From: FW021-bin31 sp036278455
GTDB taxonomy: Bacteria > Bacteroidota > Bacteroidia > Chitinophagales > Chitinophagaceae
NCBI GenBank assembly: GCA_036278455.1
Contig: DASULB010000253.1
Span: 1 to 7,709, forward strand
Direction: 5' to 3'
DNA length: 7,709 nucleotides
The position numbers were made by a program, and so were the translations under genes. The notes under the pieces are model-generated. The model was given only the letters and a program-made list of their open reading frames with translations. It searched no databases and had not been told where the DNA came from. Below are positions 1 to 5,957 of the stretch, piece after piece (position 1 is the stretch's first letter; every line of letters starts with the position of its first letter).

Positions 1-168
1 CATTTTTATCCATAATCTATTGTAAACAATTCTTATGCCATGATAGGACTAAGGCATCTCTTGTCTGAGGAAAGGAGATCAAACATCATGAATGAGGAAA
101 TTAAGCGGTATATATTTTGTATTATATAAATTAGCTATTTATTAAACATATTTTAAACCAGTACAATC

Positions 169-351
169 ATGGCAAAGTATTCAAAGAAATCAGAGGAAAC
201 CGTGGAAAAAGCGGTTGAAAAAATGAAGGAAGGGAAACTTAAATCCGGTAAAAGCGGCAAAAAGGTGACCAATCCCAAGCAGGCGGTGGCCATCGGGCTT
301 TCCGAAGCTCGCGAAAAAGGTTATAAGGTACCGAAGAAAGGCAAGAAATAA
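169..351 (+). CDS. DUF6496 family small lysine-rich protein
   Basis: A 60-residue, strongly basic protein with 18 lysines. Residues 21-48 carry the DUF6496 signature as I know it: an EGKLKSG segment, GKKVTN at 30-35, then KQAVAIGLSEAR at 37-48. The tail is Lys-rich (VPKKGKK). The family is common in Bacteroidota and Proteobacteria and its function is unknown. The composition would suit nucleic-acid binding, but that is inference only. No signal peptide or membrane segment is visible, so it is presumably cytoplasmic. The ATG at 169 follows an AT-rich leader without a Shine-Dalgarno site, which is usual for Bacteroidota. The next gene starts 156 bp downstream on the same strand, too far for clear operon membership. 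Genes of this type are often found among general stress genes, which fits the DUF4142 and DUF892 genes elsewhere in the window. Confidence 0.85.
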   Translation: MAKYSKKSEETVEKAVEKMKEGKLKSGKSGKKVTNPKQAVAIGLSEAREKGYKVPKKGKK

Positions 352-507
352 ACCGCCTGTAGTTGCACCTAGGCCAAAAAAGGGTAGGCACCCCTGTTTA
401 TAATGAGTTTACAAATGGGGAACTAAACGGTTAATTGTGGAAAAAAATTCCCAGCTTCATTGTCAACATAAGCTTATTTTAATTCCTAAAAAAAATCGCC
501 TTTAAAA

Positions 508-987
508 ATGGAAAACATTTTTTACTCTACAAGAAGACGGCACGTCCGGCTTTTTAAGAAACCAAATTATTTGCAGATGAAAACGCTATCTTATTCACCT
601 CCGATACGTTCGTTGATTATTGACGATGAAATAGATATTTGCAACCTGCTTGGAAATATCCTGGCGCGAAGAAATATTCAGAATGAATATGCGAATAGCC
701 TCACTGACAGCAAACAAATACTACGAGACCATCGCTTTGACTTTATCTTTCTGGATAATTATTTACCTGATGGCAAAGGCATTGATTTCATCCCGTACCT
801 TAAAAACTCTTTCCCAGCAATAAAGATAATACTCATCACGGCTCTAGCGGACCAATCGATGCAGGACAAAATGCAAAAAAGTGGAATAGATTGCTTCCTT
901 CCAAAACCCCTCCATATGGATACCATAAACGAAGCGATAGATGATCTACTGAAAAAAGAGTCGAAAGCGATTTCTAAAAATGCCTAA
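508..987 (+). CDS. Single-domain response regulator (CheY-like receiver)
   Basis: A phosphoacceptor receiver protein of 159 residues with no output domain. Visible landmarks are the acidic pair D39-D40 (IIDDE), the phosphorylation site D83 in FLDNYLPDG, T111 in LITAL, and K133 before P134 in LPKPL. All the catalytic residues of an active receiver are therefore present. With no DNA-binding domain it must act through protein partners, for example as a phosphorelay shuttle. No histidine kinase is adjacent, so it is an orphan here. The first 23 residues are rich in Arg and aromatic residues and lie outside the domain. An in-frame ATG at 577 would give a 136-residue protein of normal family length. 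I kept 508 because it has the more A-rich upstream sequence; the choice is uncertain. It is cytoplasmic. Confidence 0.92.
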   Translation: MENIFYSTRRRHVRLFKKPNYLQMKTLSYSPPIRSLIIDDEIDICNLLGNILARRNIQNEYANSLTDSKQILRDHRFDFIFLDNYLPDGKGIDFIPYLKNSFPAIKIILITALADQSMQDKMQKSGIDCFLPKPLHMDTINEAIDDLLKKESKAISKNA

Positions 988-1006
988 CTAACCAAATCCA
1001 TGATTA

Positions 1007-1031
1007 CCGCTTACTTTGGCGTAAAAAGCGG
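1007..1031 (+). terminator. Possible terminator hairpin after response regulator
   Basis: CCGCTT (1007-1012) and AAGCGG (1026-1031) form a 6-bp GC-containing stem with a 13-nt loop, starting 20 nt after the response regulator stop codon. No U-tract follows on the + strand, so rho-independent termination is doubtful. It lies just beyond the end of the broken minus-strand frame (stop at 1037-1039), so it could equally have served that frame. Confidence 0.22.
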
Positions 1032-1036
1032 CAATG

Positions 1037-1190
1037 CTATTGTAACAATCTGCGCACTTCGATGGCACGAACGAATTTATCATACATACATCTTGTCATG
1101 AAATCCTACACCAATTCAGCAAAGTGATAAACATCTTCAAAGGAATTGGAAACCTCTCCGTTAATAATTCGGCGGATCAATCAAGCCCAT
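1037..1190 (-). pseudogene. Broken small reading frame (unrecognised)
   Basis: Read on the minus strand, positions 1180 to 1037 encode a coding-like peptide. It contains IRRIINGEVSNSFEDVYHF, then ELV, an in-frame TAG at 1106-1108, then DFMTRCMYDKFVRAIEV and a final TAG at 1037-1039. Treating the amber codon as a former CAG (Gln) or another sense codon gives a continuous protein of about 46 residues. An ATG at 1188-1190 opens MGLI one frame off, so a single-base indel near 1180 could supply the original start. Nothing competes on the + strand. I do not recognise the family; the call rests on sequence texture (charged and aromatic amphipathic segments) and is uncertain. It may be chance. Confidence 0.28.
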
Positions 1191-1239
1191 TTAAATCGTA
1201 TTATAGACCCATTGCGAAATAAGGATTAGGTTAGGATGC

Positions 1240-1269
1240 GATAAAATCGTCTATTTTATCTTTATCCTT
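1240..1269. repeat. AT-rich inverted repeat near a T-run
   Basis: GATAAAAT (1240-1247) and ATTTTATC (1253-1260) are perfect 8-bp inverted arms around a 5-nt spacer. An outer pair, AAGGAT (1221-1226) and ATCCTT (1264-1269), can extend the fold, and a run of seven T starts at 1271. The shape is that of a weak terminator on + or a protein-binding palindrome. No intact gene ends immediately upstream, so its role is unclear. Confidence 0.3.
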
Positions 1270-1356
1270 GTTTTTTTAAGAATAAGAAAACAAGACAGGT
1301 CCTTTATCTTAGCTCCTTTGCAATAAAGCAACAATCGTTATCAGCACTGCGCGCAG

Positions 1357-1590
1357 TTGGCTGGTACTTTCATGAAAAGTACTATAACGAATCAGAAAAT
1401 AATGGAAACACAGAAGAATGATATTATAACAAAAAGGCGCCTACATCCAGCCAAAAAGGTTAAGGAATTTTTGATAAATAAAGTAACTTCAAAAGTGAAG
1501 CAAGTCATAAGTATAAAAAATCCGATAGCCGAGTTTGAACGCGGGTTTATCTCAGTTCGGTCATTTGGGCATCAATATACAAAGGGATAG
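1357..1590 (+). CDS. Doubtful small basic ORF, hypothetical
   Basis: A 77-codon open frame giving a Lys/Ile-rich basic protein with no recognisable domain, signal peptide or membrane span. Candidate starts are 1357, 1372 and 1402; none has a ribosome binding site. The 1357 start lies at the end of a CTGCGCGCAG palindrome, and the 1372 start lies inside the 1364-1382 inverted repeat, which would be an odd place for a start. The composition simply follows the AT-rich base content. It may be a spurious ORF or the remnant of a longer gene. I cannot assign a function. Confidence 0.2.
   Translation: MAGTFMKSTITNQKIMETQKNDIITKRRLHPAKKVKEFLINKVTSKVKQVISIKNPIAEFERGFISVRSFGHQYTKG
1364..1382. repeat. 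Perfect inverted repeat
   Basis: GTACTTT (1364-1370) and AAAGTAC (1376-1382) are perfect 7-bp arms around CATGA. The central TTTCATGAAA is itself a palindrome. A separate 10-bp palindrome, CTGCGCGCAG, lies just upstream at 1347-1356. Two neighbouring dyads in an otherwise empty stretch could be a regulator site; no regulated gene is evident apart from the doubtful ORF here. Confidence 0.3.
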
Positions 1591-1635
1591 GGATAGTGAG
1601 GAAGAACAGCTTAGCCGAAGGCAGTGTGTTGCTTA

Positions 1636-1824
1636 AGATAATCTCAGCAATCTGTCATCCAACTCCGTAATTAACATGCCCCTTCTTTTCTGGTAATAAA
1701 TGACCCTGTTCTCTGGCGCTATCGCTTGTTTGGGCGCATAGAATGGGAGAATGCCTAGCAGCGATATCAATTTAAAGCCTTGATTGGGGCTATAGGGACC
1801 GTCTTGTGATATGAGAACCCTGAG
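1636..1824 (-). other. Open frame without a normal start, possible remnant
   Basis: On the minus strand, 63 codons are open between stops at 1825-1827 and 1633-1635. The translation looks fairly protein-like: it includes SQDGPYSPNQGFKLISLLG, then ILPFYAPKQ and ENRVIYYQKRRGMLITELDD. The only ATG is late, in the GMLITELDD segment. It could be a 3' fragment of a lost gene or chance; no family was recognised. Confidence 0.15.
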
Positions 1825-1860
1825 TTAATTCGACCATCACCCGAAAATTGTCGATAGCAG

Positions 1861-2145
1861 TTAGTTAACCGACTTGTCAGGTTCAGAAGGTGGCTGCTGA
1901 GGGGTGTCCGGAGACTTTGTCGGAATTTCAGGCTCTCTGGTCGTCCCGGGAGGGATCTCCAGCGGAGCCGGCTCAGGCGTGGCGGGTACCTCCGGTTTCT
2001 CGGGAATGTCGGGTAAGATTTCGGGCTCACCTGGCCTCTTAATCTCCGGTTGATCCGTTTGGGGCTTTATATCCGGAGCTGGAGGTTTTGGAGTCCCATC
2101 CCCGTTTGTTGCCGGTTTTCCGGCTGAATAATCATTCTTGTCCAT
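1861..2145 (-). CDS. Short proline/acid-rich protein, hypothetical
   Basis: A 94-residue protein of very low complexity. About a quarter of residues are Pro and most of the rest are Glu, Asp, Lys and Thr, arranged as repeated P-E-[IV]-P and K-P-like units from residue 10 to the end. No hydrophobic segment, signal peptide or globular core is visible, so it is expected to be extended and disordered. Similar PE/PD-rich small proteins occur in Bacteroidota; their role is unknown. It starts 19 bp after the DUF4142 lipoprotein gene on the same strand, so the two are probably co-transcribed and it may act with that envelope protein, although it carries no export signal of its own. The ATG at 2145 follows a TA-rich leader. 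The antisense-overlapping frame at 1767-2030 is only a shadow. Confidence 0.7.
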   Translation of the reverse strand: MDKNDYSAGKPATNGDGTPKPPAPDIKPQTDQPEIKRPGEPEILPDIPEKPEVPATPEPAPLEIPPGTTREPEIPTKSPDTPQQPPSEPDKSVN

Positions 2146-2164
2146 ATTAAAGGTATTAACTTCG

Positions 2165-2785
2165 TTATTCTATTCCTTGCCTTTGTTGTATGGAATCAAC
2201 CTTTTTCTTGCAGGTGGTGATTCTATCTAAATGCTCCTGGATAGCAGGTAAGGTTCTTTTTGCCCAGTTAATAATGTTCGCATCACTACTCGTTTCAGCC
2301 TGATTCAAAAGCACAATAGTGTTTTTATGGTCGTCCACGATTAGTCTCAAATATGCTTCGTCAAAAGCAGCCCCTTTCTGTGCCAAAAGTGTCTTCAATT
2401 GTGTCTTTTGGTCTTGGGTCAGATCGCCCGGTAAGCTGATCTGCTTTTGGGCCGCCAGGTTACTGATCGTATCATTAATAGTTGTATTAGTTTTGATCAT
2501 CACGCCGGCCAGCTTTTTTACATCCGGATTGGTTGTCTGTTTCAACGCAGCCTTGGCCGAGCGGATTTCATATAGTCCGCTTGCAAATGCCGTCATCAGA
2601 TATTGTGCATGTTGCTGTTTAGAAGGGGAAGCAGGGAATTTTGTTTCATTCAGGTTTTGCGCTGAATCCATGCTGGCATTCACAGCCTTTTCTCCCGTAG
2701 ACTGGCAAGAACTGATGACAATTCCTGTAAGCAATAAAAAAAACACGACCTTCATGAGGGATAAAAATTTCATTGCTTTTTGCAT
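2165..2785 (-). CDS. DUF4142 family lipoprotein
   Basis: A 206-residue predicted lipoprotein. Residues 5-26 form a basic then hydrophobic signal peptide ending in a lipobox (ISSC, lipidated Cys27), followed by a polar linker to about residue 57. The DUF4142 domain fills about 62-190. It shows ASGLYEI at 68-74, TNPDVKKLAGVMI near 85-97, FDEAYLRL at 141-148, DDHK at 151-154 and TLPAIQEHL at 178-186. DUF4142 is a four-helix, ferritin-like-fold family found in the periplasm or envelope and often near stress genes; its biochemical activity is not established. It is the first gene of a minus-strand pair with the Pro-rich gene 19 bp downstream. The start is at 2785; Met5 (2773) is an equally possible start and leaves the signal peptide intact. 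Neither has a Shine-Dalgarno site. Confidence 0.92.
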   Translation of the reverse strand: MQKAMKFLSLMKVVFFLLLTGIVISSCQSTGEKAVNASMDSAQNLNETKFPASPSKQQHAQYLMTAFASGLYEIRSAKAALKQTTNPDVKKLAGVMIKTNTTINDTISNLAAQKQISLPGDLTQDQKTQLKTLLAQKGAAFDEAYLRLIVDDHKNTIVLLNQAETSSDANIINWAKRTLPAIQEHLDRITTCKKKVDSIQQRQGIE

Positions 2786-3129
2786 TATTATCTATTAATT
2801 ATATGTAAAAACTATGCCAATGGAAATTTTATGAAAGGCCGGAGCATTCTTTACGTGTAAGGATCAGGGAATAGGGCATCGAAGGCGCTTGCATATTTTA
2901 AATTCCAACGTTTTCTTACCACTAAAAGGACCACCAGGAAAGACTGACTTATCATAGCCTCCCGGTTGGGGAAATAATTACTCACCCCGGTGATTAAAAG
3001 ATCCTGAAAAAGGAATGAAAGGTGGGCTTACCTAACACTGATGACAGGCCTGCGGATGAGATCACGCTGCCTTCTGGACGATAAATCAGGGCCCTGCTCA
3101 ATGGAAAATGACCTAAGCTGCTAAACCTT

Positions 3130-3182
3130 CCAATTTACCTATCAGGTGATATTAGGGCCAATTTACCTATCAGGTGATATTA
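3130..3182. promoter_or_regulatory. Twin 25-bp direct repeat with palindromic core (candidate operator)
   Basis: Two identical 25-bp copies lie at 3130-3154 and 3158-3182, giving a 28-bp period. Each contains the dyad TATCA-GG-TGATA (3140-3151 and 3168-3179) and an overlapping second dyad, ACCT-ATC-AGGT. The identity of both copies, the internal symmetry and the position upstream of the egt unit's possible promoter suggest a double binding site for a dimeric regulator. A recent local duplication without function cannot be excluded. The regulator is unknown and no transcription factor with a DNA-binding domain is encoded in the window. Confidence 0.5.
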
Positions 3183-3253
3183 TTCGTTAATATCCGTGTC
3201 ATCAATATAGGCTCATAGCCTGGCCAATTGTCTGAAAACTAAAGATAAAGGAT

Positions 3254-3281
3254 TTGATTAAACTGGTTTTTCCCGTATAAT
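3254..3281 (+). promoter_or_regulatory. Possible promoter of the oxidoreductase-egt unit
   Basis: TTGATT (3254-3259) and TATAAT (3276-3281) are separated by 16 bp, resembling a housekeeping -35/-10 pair and giving a leader of about 75 nt. The better-known Bacteroidota pattern (TTTG with TAnnTTTG) is not matched exactly; near matches occur at 3301-3309 and 3313-3320. This is a motif reading only. Confidence 0.3.
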
Positions 3282-3303
3282 AACCCAATTGCCGGTGGTA
3301 TAG

Positions 3304-3323
3304 TATTTGAATAATATTTGAAT
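3304..3323. repeat. Tandem 9-bp repeat with 11-bp period
   Basis: TATTTGAAT occurs at 3304-3312 and again at 3315-3323, one helical turn apart, ending 40 bp before the oxidoreductase start. Direct repeats one turn apart are typical of some regulator sites, but AT-rich leaders also produce such pairs by chance. Confidence 0.3.
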
Positions 3324-3363
3324 CATCTATCATAATCAACAAAGAAACAGCTAAATATTCATC

Positions 3364-4728
3364 ATGAAGAAATTTGATGCTATTATTATCGGTGCGGGAC
3401 AGGCTGGTACGCCATTGGCCAAAAAATTAGCCCAGGCAGGTCTTCAAACAGCGCTTATTGAGAAGAGACAAGTCGGCGGCACCTGTATAAATGATGGTTG
3501 TACACCCACCAAATCCATGATCGCCTGCGCTAAGATGGCTTACAAAGCTGCACAAAGTGAAAATCTGGGTGTGAACATTCAATCTTATTCAGTAGATTTG
3601 AGGAAAATAATATCCAGAAAAAACCAAATTGTGGATCGCTTTAGAAAATCGAGTGTGGAAGGCTTGGAAAAAACAGTGGGGCTTACGTTGCTCTATGGTG
3701 AAGCTGTGTTCATTGACCACAAAACCTTACGGGTTGACATGGAAGATTCAGAAGAGGTACTTACCGCTGAGAAGATATTTCTGGATACAGGCCTGAAACC
3801 GCATATCCCAGAGCTGGATGGTTTGAATACGGTTCCATATTATACATCGACCACTTTATTGGACGTCGAGGAACTACCCCCAAGCCTTTTAATATTAGGG
3901 GGGAGTTATATCGGGTTGGAACTCGGACAGATGTTTAGACGGTTTGGCAGCGATGTGACCATCATTGAACGCGGCCAACAATTATTACCCCGCGAAGACG
4001 AGGATATTGCCAGCGCTGTCAAGGAGATCCTGGAAGAGGAAGGTATCCGGATACTCCTTGATACCCGCATCAAACGAATAAGAAGTGGAAAGCAAATTGA
4101 GCTGGATGATGGAAAACAAACGATCACCGGGACACATCTTTTGTTGGCGACAGGCCGCATCCCTCAGACTACAGCATTGCATCTTGAGAAAACCGGCGTT
4201 GCAACAGATCAAAAAGGCTATATTACGGTCAACGAACACCTGGAGACCAGCGTTCCCGGTATATATGCCTTAGGCGATACCAAGGGAGGCCCTGCCTTCA
4301 CGCATATTTCCTTTAATGATTATGTCCTGGTGGCACAAAATCTGCTAAAAGGAACCAATCATTCTATTGCGGACAGACAGATTCCCTATTGCGTGTTCAC
4401 GGATCCGCAGCTGGGACGTGTTGGCATGACCGAAAAAGAGGCACGCGGGAAAGGACTTGAAGTCGAAATCGCCAGTTTGCCCATGGATAAGACCTCCCGC
4501 GGCATTGAGACAGGTAATACAAAAGGGATCATGAAGGCGGTAGTCGACAGAAAATCCGGTAAGATTCTGGGCGCCGCCATTCTCGGAGAAGAAGGTGGTG
4601 AAGTAATGTCAGTCATGGAAATGGCTATGAGAGGAGGCTTTACCGCAATGCAAATAATGGATCATGTTTTTGCCCATCCACTCTATTCAGAATCCCTGAA
4701 CAACCTGTTTATGACACTTGAGAAATAA
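3364..4728 (+). CDS. Class I FAD/NAD(P) disulfide oxidoreductase (mercuric-reductase-like)
   Basis: A 454-residue flavoprotein of the dihydrolipoamide dehydrogenase/glutathione reductase type. FAD-binding GAGQAG is at 10-15, with E33 ending the second strand. The redox-active disulfide is C41-C46 in GGTCINDGCTPTK. The NAD(P)-binding GGSYIG is at 179-184, with E202 closing that fold's second strand, which hints at NADH. ATGRIP is at 262-267, the second FAD motif YALGD at 301-305, and the dimerisation domain ends with the catalytic pair H438 and E443 (HPLYSE). Such proteins are often auto-named mercuric reductase, but this one lacks the N-terminal heavy-metal domain and the C-terminal Cys-Cys of MerA, and no mer genes are nearby. 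It ends 6 bp before egtB, so a thiol/disulfide reductase role linked to ergothioneine is my inference; the substrate is unknown. It is cytoplasmic. Confidence 0.9.
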   Translation: MKKFDAIIIGAGQAGTPLAKKLAQAGLQTALIEKRQVGGTCINDGCTPTKSMIACAKMAYKAAQSENLGVNIQSYSVDLRKIISRKNQIVDRFRKSSVEGLEKTVGLTLLYGEAVFIDHKTLRVDMEDSEEVLTAEKIFLDTGLKPHIPELDGLNTVPYYTSTTLLDVEELPPSLLILGGSYIGLELGQMFRRFGSDVTIIERGQQLLPREDEDIASAVKEILEEEGIRILLDTRIKRIRSGKQIELDDGKQTITGTHLLLATGRIPQTTALHLEKTGVATDQKGYITVNEHLETSVPGIYALGDTKGGPAFTHISFNDYVLVAQNLLKGTNHSIADRQIPYCVFTDPQLGRVGMTEKEARGKGLEVEIASLPMDKTSRGIETGNTKGIMKAVVDRKSGKILGAAILGEEGGEVMSVMEMAMRGGFTAMQIMDHVFAHPLYSESLNNLFMTLEK

Positions 4729-4734
4729 AAATAA

Positions 4735-5895
4735 ATGATGCAACTTAGCACAGATTATGAGAAGGTCCGTAACCGGTCAATAGAAATATGCGATCCTTTG
4801 GACACAGAAGATTTTGTAGTACAGCCGGTAGTTGATGTAAGCCCCCCCAAATGGCACTTGGGGCATACTACCTGGTTTTTTGAAACATTTCTGTTAAAAC
4901 CGTATGAAAAAAATTATACAGAATTCAATCCCGCCTATAATTTTGTTTTTAATAGCTATTATGAAACAGTAGGTGCGCGGGTAATCCGTACCGACCGTGG
5001 CAATCTCAGCAGGCCATCTGTAACAGATGTGCTGCTTTACCGTGATCATGTCGATGATGCCATGACTAAATTTCTGTCCCGGCATCAAACCCCTGAAGTA
5101 GATTCTCTGGTTCGGCTGGGGCTGGCACATGAAGAACAACACCAGGAGCTTTTGTTAACCGACATCAAATATATACTGGGTAATAACCCTTTATTTCCCC
5201 CTTATTCATCTCCAAAAAAGACACTCGGCTCCTCTAACCACGCTGAAAACACTTTTGTTCACATGAAAGAGGGTATTTATGAAATAGGCCATGAAGGCGA
5301 CGGATTTCATTTTGACAATGAAATGAACCGGCATAAGGTTTATCTTCAGGACTACAACATCAGCGCGTTGCCGGTCACCAACGAGGCGTATCTGGAATTC
5401 ATAAAAGCAGGTGGCTACCATGATTTTCACTTCTGGCATTCAGATGGATGGGAATGGGTCAGAAACAATCACATCGAATCTCCGCTTTACTGGCATAAGA
5501 TAGAAGGTCTTTGGATGAACTATACGTTGAATGGATTGGAACCAGTAAATGCTGAGGCTCCCATTTGTCATGTCAGCTATTATGAAGCCGCCGCCTATGC
5601 CGCATGGAAAGAGATGCGTCTTCCTACCGAATTCGAATGGGAAGCAGCCGCAACCAGGTTTGATTGGGGGTTGCGATGGGAATGGACCGAAAGCGCGTAC
5701 CTCCCCTACCCTGGTTTTAAGAAAGCGCCCGGAGCCATCGGCGAATACAATGGCAAGTTCATGGTAAATCAAATGGTCTTGCGGGGTGCTTCTGAAGCAA
5801 CATCCCCCGGGCATAGCCGCATCACTTATAGAAACTTTTTTCAGCCGCACCTGCGTTGGCAATATACCGGTATGAGACTCGTGGCCAATCCATGA
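4735..5895 (+). CDS. egtB: Ergothioneine biosynthesis sulfoxide synthase EgtB
   Basis: A non-haem iron enzyme that couples hercynine (trimethylhistidine) to a thiol donor (γ-glutamylcysteine or cysteine) with O2, giving the sulfoxide precursor of ergothioneine. The N-terminal DinB-like domain (about 5-150) supplies the three-His iron site: H44 in KWHLGHTTWFFE, and H132 and H136 in AHEEQHQE. RTDRG (85-89) matches the conserved Arg region before SRPS. The C-terminal FGE-sulfatase/lectin-type domain (about 175-384) has FDNE, RLPTEFEWE, WEWTESAY (315-322), EYNGKF (337-342) and YRNFF (365-369) followed by RWQYTGMRL. At 386 residues it is shorter than the roughly 430-residue actinobacterial form, mainly through a short linker between WEAAA and WEWT. 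In LRGASEAT the usual Gly-Ser-Cys reads Ala-Ser-Glu. The donor cannot be told here, as egtA and egtC are absent. The start is at 4735 (ATGATG), 6 bp after the oxidoreductase, so co-transcription is likely. Confidence 0.95.
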   Translation: MMQLSTDYEKVRNRSIEICDPLDTEDFVVQPVVDVSPPKWHLGHTTWFFETFLLKPYEKNYTEFNPAYNFVFNSYYETVGARVIRTDRGNLSRPSVTDVLLYRDHVDDAMTKFLSRHQTPEVDSLVRLGLAHEEQHQELLLTDIKYILGNNPLFPPYSSPKKTLGSSNHAENTFVHMKEGIYEIGHEGDGFHFDNEMNRHKVYLQDYNISALPVTNEAYLEFIKAGGYHDFHFWHSDGWEWVRNNHIESPLYWHKIEGLWMNYTLNGLEPVNAEAPICHVSYYEAAAYAAWKEMRLPTEFEWEAAATRFDWGLRWEWTESAYLPYPGFKKAPGAIGEYNGKFMVNQMVLRGASEATSPGHSRITYRNFFQPHLRWQYTGMRLVANP

Positions 5896-5957
5896 GGTTT
5901 ACATGCGGAGAATTAGTGTTCACAACAGACGCGTATTTAAATCCAAACAAAGAAAGA

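Larger units (their letters stand above)
988..1860. other. Gene-poor region with possible gene remnants
   Basis: About 870 bp between the response regulator and the minus-strand Pro-rich gene hold no recognisable intact gene. They contain a hairpin just after the response regulator stop, a minus-strand broken reading frame (1037-1190), two inverted repeats (1240-1269 and 1364-1382), one doubtful + ORF (1357-1590) and one open minus frame without a usual start (1636-1824). The mixture of interrupted coding-like stretches suggests decayed DNA, but no family was recognised in any of it. Confidence 0.4.
2786..3363. other. Long divergent intergenic region
   Basis: 578 bp separate the divergently transcribed DUF4142 gene (minus) and the oxidoreductase-egt unit (+). 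No ORF of note was seen. It contains a 10-bp palindrome CAGGGCCCTG (3087-3096), the twin 25-bp repeat (3130-3182), a possible promoter (3254-3281) and a 9-bp tandem repeat (3304-3323). The left part (about 2820-3085) shows nothing recognisable. Confidence 0.6.

Noticed and set aside
2319..2798. 159-codon + ORF
   Set aside because: It is antisense to the well-supported DUF4142 lipoprotein gene and has no domain of its own.
3130..3182. CRISPR array
   Set aside because: There are only two copies separated by 3 nt, with no room for spacers and no cas genes.
3364..4728. Mercuric reductase (merA)
   Set aside because: The fold fits, but there is no N-terminal heavy-metal domain, no C-terminal Cys-Cys, and no mer genes nearby; the neighbours are ergothioneine genes.
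5440..5862. 140-codon minus ORF
   Set aside because: It is antisense to egtB and has no recognisable motif.
4735..5895. Ovothiol synthase OvoA
   Set aside because: OvoA carries a fused C-terminal methyltransferase and is much longer. Here EgtB ends after the FGE-like domain, and a separate histidine methyltransferase follows.
5856..5957. egtD starting at 5856 or at the ATGA overlap (5892)
   Set aside because: Both add a non-conserved N-terminal stretch. Numbering from 5958 matches the mycobacterial enzyme at Y39 and Y56 and has a purine-rich upstream region. The 5892 start remains possible.
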